From Ralstonia pickettii (GTDB lineage Bacteria; Pseudomonadota; Gammaproteobacteria; Burkholderiales; Burkholderiaceae), in NCBI RefSeq assembly GCF_001699815.1, contig NZ_MCGB01000057.1, positions 186,001-250,000 of the forward strand: a stretch of DNA of 64,000 nt. The letters are read 5' to 3'. The notes under the pieces are model-generated. The model was not told the origin of the DNA, ran no database searches, and was given only the letters and a program-made list of their open reading frames with translations. Below are positions 59,540 through 64,000 of this stretch, in pieces (position 1 is the stretch's first letter; every line of letters starts with the position of its first letter). Both the position numbers and the translations under genes were made by a program.

Positions 59540-60249
59540 AGCAAACCGCCTCCTTCAATGTCGATGATGGCGCCGGTCATGAAACCGTTGGTCATGGCCA
59601 GCAGGTAGCCTTGGGCGAGGTCTTCCGGCGTGCCGACGCGGCCGACCGGCAGGCCGCTGCCGATGCGCGCAAGCATGGCCTGCCGATCTGCCGGCGCACC
59701 CCATACTTCCGTATCCACCACACCGGGGCTGATCACGTTGACACGACGCGGTGCCAGTTCCTTCGCCAGGTTCTTGCCAGCAGCTTCCACCGCCGCGTTG
59801 ATCGAGCCACGCAGCAGGCCGGTTGCTGTCGCCTTGCGTGAAAGCAGGCCAGAGGTGAGCGTAATCGATGCGCGTTCCGCCAGATGTGGCAATGCGGCCT
59901 GCACTGCCATCAAGGCGGCAAAGAACTTGGTGCCAAACGCCTGTTCCAGGTCAGCACGTTGCAGCGCGGCAAACGGCGGTGGGCTCGTACGCGAGCCGAT
60001 GGTGATGACGAGATGGTCGATCTTGCCGCTGGGCGACAACTGGGCTGCCTGCGCCAGCGCGCTGGCGAGCGACGCCGTGTCGTTCGCGTCGACGGCAATG
60101 CCGTGCGCGCCATCCGCCGCTTTGGCCGAGCGCCCCAGCACCGTCACGCGCGCCCCTTCGGCTACAGCCGCGCGTGCCACCGCCTGGCCAATACCGGCCG
60201 TACCGCCCAACACCACCACGGACTGATCCTGCAAGGTCTTCGAAGTCAT
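59536..60249 (-). CDS. atypical short-chain dehydrogenase/reductase
   Basis: A 237-residue SDR. The nucleotide motif VVVLGGTAGIGQAVA is present and SPGVVDTEVWG follows as usual. However, the region that normally holds YxxxK reads GLLRGSINAAVEAAGKNLA, with no Tyr and Asn where Lys is expected. It is therefore probably not a standard oxidoreductase. The start at 60249 is chosen because it gives MTSKTLQDQSVVVLGG. It is divergent from a LysR gene. Confidence 0.85.
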   Translation of the reverse strand: MTSKTLQDQSVVVLGGTAGIGQAVARAAVAEGARVTVLGRSAKAADGAHGIAVDANDTASLASALAQAAQLSPSGKIDHLVITIGSRTSPPPFAALQRADLEQAFGTKFFAALMAVQAALPHLAERASITLTSGLLSRKATATGLLRGSINAAVEAAGKNLAKELAPRRVNVISPGVVDTEVWGAPADRQAMLARIGSGLPVGRVGTPEDLAQGYLLAMTNGFMTGAIIDIEGGGLL

Positions 60250-60373
60250 GCCAATGCTCCTTTGTTTTGAGAGGAGGAAAGAAAAAACTGTCAATCAATT
60301 GGGCCATTCTTTCATCAAACAAAAGCAAGATAATCTGGCTATGCTTTGATGATTCTCCAAATCTGCTTTGACA

Positions 60374-61369
60374 ATGATCGCCCTCGACGACCTCCGACTG
60401 CTGGTGCGCATCGCCGACGCCGGCAACCTTTCCGCCGCTGCGCGCCAGCTCGGTTGGCTGCCCGCCACCGCCAGCGCAGCGCTCAAGCGCGTGGAGACCG
60501 AACTCGGCGCCCGCCTGTTCGAGCGCACCACGCGCAGCATGCGGCCGACCGAAGCCGGCCAGCGTTATCTAGGGTATGCAAGACAGGCGCTGGAGGCACT
60601 GGACGAAGGCGCCGAAAGCCTGGGGCAGGACCGCACCGAGCTGTCCGGCCCCATCCGCATTGCCGCCACATCGGACCTCGGGCGACACATCCTGCGCCCA
60701 TGGCTCGACGCCTTTTGCGATGAGCACCCCGGCGTGCGGATCACGCTGGTGCTGGGCGACCGGCTGGCCGACCTGATGCGCGAAGACCTCGACTTTGCGC
60801 TGCGCTACGGGCATCTGCAGGATTCGGCGCTGGTGCGGCGGCCCCTTGCGTCACATCCGCGCGTGATCGTGGGCGCGCCGTCGTACTTCAAGAAGCATGG
60901 CCGGCCTGCACACCCGAGCGACCTCGCCGACCACCGCTGCCTGATCCTCCTGCGCAACGGCGAGCCCGTCACGCGCTGGCAACTCACGCACGCCAGCGGC
61001 CCTGCCCCGATCGACGTACGCGGCGATTTCCAATGCGACGACGGCGCCGTGGTGCGCGACTGGGCGGTCGCCGGGCGCGGCCTGGCATTCAAATCGTGGC
61101 TGGATGTCGCGCAAGACGTGAGCGCAGGCCGGCTGGAGGTGGCATTGCCGGCGTGGAGCCATGCGCCCACGCCGCTGCAGCTCGTGGCCCTTGCGCGCCG
61201 CCATCGGCCTGCGCGGCTGACGGCGTGTGCGGACTTTCTCGCCGCGCGCTTTGCCGAGTTCAGCGCGCGTTATCCGTTCCCGTCCGCACAGGGGGCAGCG
61301 GCATCGCAAAAGCTGGCCAAGGCGGCCAAGCCGACCAAAACCAAGTCGGCCGTCACCGCGAACACGTAG
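60374..61369 (+). CDS. LysR-family transcriptional regulator
   Basis: A 331-residue regulator. The winged helix spans about 1-60 (MIALDDLRLLVRIADAGNLSAAARQL, TASAALKRVE), and the effector domain starts near 90. The C-terminus ends in a Lys/Ala-rich tail. It diverges from the VOC-SDR pair with a 124-bp gap, so it probably controls them. ATG 60374 is preferred to the TTG upstream. Confidence 0.92.
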   Translation: MIALDDLRLLVRIADAGNLSAAARQLGWLPATASAALKRVETELGARLFERTTRSMRPTEAGQRYLGYARQALEALDEGAESLGQDRTELSGPIRIAATSDLGRHILRPWLDAFCDEHPGVRITLVLGDRLADLMREDLDFALRYGHLQDSALVRRPLASHPRVIVGAPSYFKKHGRPAHPSDLADHRCLILLRNGEPVTRWQLTHASGPAPIDVRGDFQCDDGAVVRDWAVAGRGLAFKSWLDVAQDVSAGRLEVALPAWSHAPTPLQLVALARRHRPARLTACADFLAARFAEFSARYPFPSAQGAAASQKLAKAAKPTKTKSAVTANT

Positions 61370-61375
61370 GTGTCC

Positions 61376-61447
61376 TTAATGGTTGTTGCGGCGGCGGACC
61401 ACCCACCACGCAACGACCACGGTGAATGCCGCCACCAGCCCCACCAT
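61376..61447 (-). CDS. possible 23-residue membrane peptide
   Basis: ATG at 61447 opens a frame of 23 codons, MVGLVAAFTVVVAWWVVRRR followed by NNH: one hydrophobic helix and an Arg cluster, like a tail-anchored or single-pass peptide. It lies 6 bp beyond the LysR stop on the opposite strand. No ribosome site is obvious, and the Arg-rich end also fits a random high-GC frame. Confidence 0.2.
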   Translation of the reverse strand: MVGLVAAFTVVVAWWVVRRRNNH

Positions 61448-61553
61448 CAGCCAGAAACCGGGGCACACCGAATGCTATCAATCTGTCATAAACCGGCGTG
61501 GTTACGCCATTTGCGCTGCGTAACCCCGATGATTGCGTCCGACTTTCCGTTCG

Positions 61554-62498
61554 TCAACGCCCGTCGGCGAATGCCGCCACAGCATCGTCCAGGGCGACCT
61601 CCGCCATCGCGGCGAACACGTGGTCGCGCAGCCAGCGGCTGGCGGCATCCTGGTCGCTGTTGGTGTGCCAGTACAGGTACAGCTCAAGCGGCTGCACGTT
61701 GAACGGCAGGGGCAGCATCACGTTGCCATACGGCTCGTTGGCAATGCGCGCATAGCGGATCGGCAACGTGGCAAGCAGGTCCGTGCAGCTCACCACGCGG
61801 CAGGCGGCCGGGTAATGCTGGCAACGCAGCCGCACGCGCCGCTCGTGGCCAAGGCGACGCAGCTCCACATCCTCCAGCCCTGCGCCACGGCGCCGCGACG
61901 ACACATGCACGTGTTCACACGCCAGGTAGCGCTCCAGCGTCAGCGGTTCATGCGCGATGGGGTGGCCGGGGCGCGCCAGCACCACCATCGGATCGGTCAG
62001 CAGCGGCGCATGCCGGATGGCTGGGGATGCCGGCAGCAGAATGTCCGCCGCTGCGTCGATGGTGCCGGCCAGCAACTCGGTTTCGAGCTGGCGGCGGTCT
62101 CCGCGCACGGTCGTGACGTCGATGCGCGGCGCCTCCTTGGCGATGGCCGCCATGAGCGGCGGCAGCAACGTCGCTTCCAGCGCATCGCGCATCGACAACG
62201 TGAAGCGGCGCTCGCTCGTGGCGGGGTCGAAACGCGTGCCTTCACGCAGGGTGCGCTCGAAGCCCTGCAGCGCCGTGCGGACCTCCGCAATGAGCGTGCG
62301 CGCCAGCGGCGTCGGCACCATGCCCTGCCCGCGCCGCTCGAACAGCGGGTCGTCAAACAGTTCGCGCAGCCGCCCCAGGGCGTGGCTGACCGCCGGCTGC
62401 GTCAGGTTGAGCGTGCGGGCGGCCGCGGTAATCCCGCCTTCCGTATAGATGGCGTCGAAGACGACGAACAGGTTCAGATCGACGCGCGATATATGCAT
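61554..62498 (-). CDS. LysR-family transcriptional regulator
   Basis: A 314-residue regulator of the NodD/NahR-like branch: MHISRVDLNLFVVFDAIYTEGGITAAAR, TQPAVSHALGRLRELFDDPLFERRGQGM. The substrate-binding domain follows. The ATG at 62498 gives the usual N-terminus; an upstream ATG at 62516 is possible. It diverges from the thioesterase gene with a gap of 93 bp, so it is the likely regulator of that gene and the acyl-CoA dehydrogenase. Confidence 0.92.
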   Translation of the reverse strand: MHISRVDLNLFVVFDAIYTEGGITAAARTLNLTQPAVSHALGRLRELFDDPLFERRGQGMVPTPLARTLIAEVRTALQGFERTLREGTRFDPATSERRFTLSMRDALEATLLPPLMAAIAKEAPRIDVTTVRGDRRQLETELLAGTIDAAADILLPASPAIRHAPLLTDPMVVLARPGHPIAHEPLTLERYLACEHVHVSSRRRGAGLEDVELRRLGHERRVRLRCQHYPAACRVVSCTDLLATLPIRYARIANEPYGNVMLPLPFNVQPLELYLYWHTNSDQDAASRWLRDHVFAAMAEVALDDAVAAFADGR

Positions 62499-62591
62499 GA
62501 CATTGATGGACCGCAATCTACGAAATTCATTTCTCTTATTGTAGGCGAAGGCTTATTCTGCGGACACCACTTGGGAGTTGCGCCACGCGCC

Positions 62592-63029
62592 ATGACCACA
62601 TCCCCCGATCTCGCCGTTCCCCCGGGCTTTGTTCTGCTGAACAAGCCGAGCCCTTTCCTGACGATGCTGGGGCCGGTGTATGCCAAGGGGATGGGCGCGT
62701 CGATGGTGATGGGTTTTCACGTGCAGCATCACCACCTGAACCGGCGCGGCATCCTGCACGGCGGCGTGGTGGCATCGCTGGCCGATGCGGCGCTCGGCTA
62801 TTGCCTGGCCGAGCCCGGCGAAGGCACCGGCGGCGCCCTGGCCATGTCCACCGCCAGCCTGACTGTGGATTTCATCGCCTCTGCCGGAGAAGGCGACTGG
62901 ATCCAGATCACCCCGGAGGGATTGCGCACGGGCAGCAAACTGGCCTTTGCGCAGGCCCTCTTCCATCGCGGCGACCGGCTGATTGCGCGCGCGAGTGCCG
63001 TGTTTGCAGTGCTCGGCGGACATGTTTGA
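62592..63029 (+). CDS. PaaI-type hotdog thioesterase
   Basis: A 145-residue hotdog-fold protein with the HGG motif in NRRGILHGGVVASLADAALGYCL. The C-terminal strand ends LIARASAVFAVLG. PaaI-type enzymes hydrolyse (hydroxy)acyl- or aryl-CoA esters and rescue stalled CoA. It lies 76 bp before an acyl-CoA dehydrogenase gene, with which it is probably co-transcribed. Confidence 0.9.
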   Translation: MTTSPDLAVPPGFVLLNKPSPFLTMLGPVYAKGMGASMVMGFHVQHHHLNRRGILHGGVVASLADAALGYCLAEPGEGTGGALAMSTASLTVDFIASAGEGDWIQITPEGLRTGSKLAFAQALFHRGDRLIARASAVFAVLGGHV

Positions 63030-63105
63030 TGCATGGCCGAGCCCGACTGAACTGAGTTGATGGTTGCCCGTTCGGGGCGCTTGTTCGATGTACTGAGGAG
63101 ACACC

Positions 63106-64000
63106 ATGAATTTCGATTACACGCCCAAGGTCAAGGACATGCAGGCACGCCTGCTCGCATTCTTCGACCAGCACATCTACCCGAATGAGCACCGCTTCCA
63201 CGAAGAAATCGAGGCCAACCGCCGCGCCGGCAATGCGTGGATCCCGACCAAGGTGATCGAAGAACTCAAGCCGCTGGCACGCAAGGCCGGGCTGTGGAAC
63301 CTGTTCCTGCCGCGTTCGCCGCGCGCGCCCGAAGGGCTGTCGAACCTCGAATACGCGCCGCTGTGCGAGATCATGGGCCGCGTGCCCTGGGCGCCGGAAG
63401 TGTTCAACTGTTCCGCGCCCGACACCGGCAACATGGAGACGCTTGAGCGCTATGCGTCGGAAGAACTGAAAGACCGCTGGCTGGAGCCGCTGCTGCGCGG
63501 TGAGATCCGCTCGGCCTTCCTGATGACCGAACCGGCCGTGGCTTCGTCGGACGCCACCAACATCGAATGCCGCATCGAACGCCAGGGCGACGAATACGTC
63601 ATCAACGGCCGCAAGTGGTGGTCGTCGGGCGCCGGCGACCCGCGCTGCGCCGTCTACATCGTCATGGGCAAGACCAACCCGGATGCCGGCCGCCACGAGC
63701 AGCAATCGATGATCGTGGTGCCAGCCAATGCGCCGGGCATCACGGTCATGCGCCCGCTGTCGGTGTTCGGTTACGACGATGCGCCGCACGGCCACATGGA
63801 AGTCGACCTGAAAGACGTGCGCGTGCCGGTGGGCAACATCCTCCTGGGTGAAGGCCGCGGTTTCGAGATCGCTCAAGGCCGCCTGGGCCCGGGCCGCATC
63901 CACCACTGCATGCGCAGCATCGGCGTGGCCGAGCGTGCGCTGGAGCTGATGTGCAAGCGCCTGTCGTCGCGCATCGCATTCGGCAAGGCCATTGCGCAGC
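63106..64000 (+). CDS. acyl-CoA dehydrogenase, ACAD10/11-like (3' end cut by window edge)
   Basis: At least 298 residues; the frame is open at the window edge, so about 100 residues are missing. The N-terminal helical domain begins [20 protein letters not shown], the FAD-contact loop is [18 protein letters not shown], and the middle beta domain has [30 protein letters not shown] begins the C-terminal helices. The FLMTEP/WWSSG pattern is that of the ACAD10/11 branch, in line with the APH-type kinase gene at 58036. GAGGAGACACC precedes the ATG. Confidence 0.93.
   Translation, partial: MNFDYTPKVKDMQARLLAFFDQHIYPNEHRFHEEIEANRRAGNAWIPTKVIEELKPLARKAGLWNLFLPRSPRAPEGLSNLEYAPLCEIMGRVPWAPEVFNCSAPDTGNMETLERYASEELKDRWLEPLLRGEIRSAFLMTEPAVASSDATNIECRIERQGDEYVINGRKWWSSGAGDPRCAVYIVMGKTNPDAGRHEQQSMIVVPANAPGITVMRPLSVFGYDDAPHGHMEVDLKDVRVPVGNILLGEGRGFEIAQGRLGPGRIHHCMRSIGVAERALELMCKRLSSRIAFGKAIAQ

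Overview
The window is chromosomal DNA of a betaproteobacterium of the Burkholderiaceae, most likely a Ralstonia of the R. pickettii / R. solanacearum kind. The evidence is the high G+C, dense coding with long spurious antisense frames, and gene orders typical of that family: gltA-sdhE-sdhBADC (here on the minus strand), leuC-leuD-leuB-asd-fimV-truA-trpF-trpB-methylase-trpA-accD-folC-dedD-cvpA-purF, and phasin and NodI/NodJ-type ABC genes. No tRNA, rRNA, prophage, insertion sequence or CRISPR array was seen. This is a core-genome stretch with a few accessory genes.

Layout. 1-3 kb: ubiV (cut by the window edge) and ubiU, the oxygen-independent ubiquinone hydroxylation pair, follow a polytopic membrane protein of the NnrS/heme-copper type; an FNR/ANR-like site lies upstream. 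3-5.4 kb: an orphan tandem AAA+ ATPase. 5.4-8.3 kb: an iron/heme module, tonB-exbB-exbD and then hemP, each half preceded by its own Fur box. 8.5-12.2 kb: small envelope or secreted proteins, including one with 36-bp repeats, a phasin, a PRC-barrel protein and a glycine-zipper lipoprotein. 12.3-14.2 kb: a NodIJ-type ABC exporter. 14.2-32.1 kb: one long minus-strand biosynthetic block for leucine, aspartate semialdehyde, tryptophan, malonyl-CoA, folate and purines, which also carries fimV, truA and an adenine-type DNA methyltransferase between trpB and trpA. 32.3-37.4 kb: citrate synthase and succinate dehydrogenase with its FAD assembly factor. 37.7-45.9 kb: a GntR/HutC regulator divergent from mdh, then a CitE-like lyase, prpB, an MliC-like secreted protein, a decayed prpD remnant and acnA. 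46-54.8 kb: mixed housekeeping genes (DUF2863, orphan peptide-binding protein, lipoprotein, M14 carboxypeptidase, YaaA, PIN protein, aminotransferase, GST). 54.9-64 kb: a fatty/aryl acyl-CoA degradation cluster (3-hydroxyacyl-CoA dehydrogenase, enoyl-CoA hydratase, phosphatase, ACAD10/11-like kinase, thioesterase, acyl-CoA dehydrogenase) with two LysR regulators.

The genes combine into central metabolism: the TCA cycle (gltA, acnA, sdh, mdh) sits beside methylcitrate-cycle parts, and amino-acid, purine and folate synthesis form one long collinear block. Regulation visible in the DNA includes two Fur boxes, an FNR-like site, a perfect 16-bp palindrome between gntR and mdh, and several leader or intercistronic hairpins (trpF-trpB, asd, purF, sdhB-sdhE).

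I did not find a clear new multi-gene system. The best leads are the nested trpB leader that would hide its ribosome-binding site, the tandem AAA+ orphan, the NnrS-like partner of ubiUV, the prpD remnant, the DPYTDG-repeat secreted protein, and the intercistronic hairpins.
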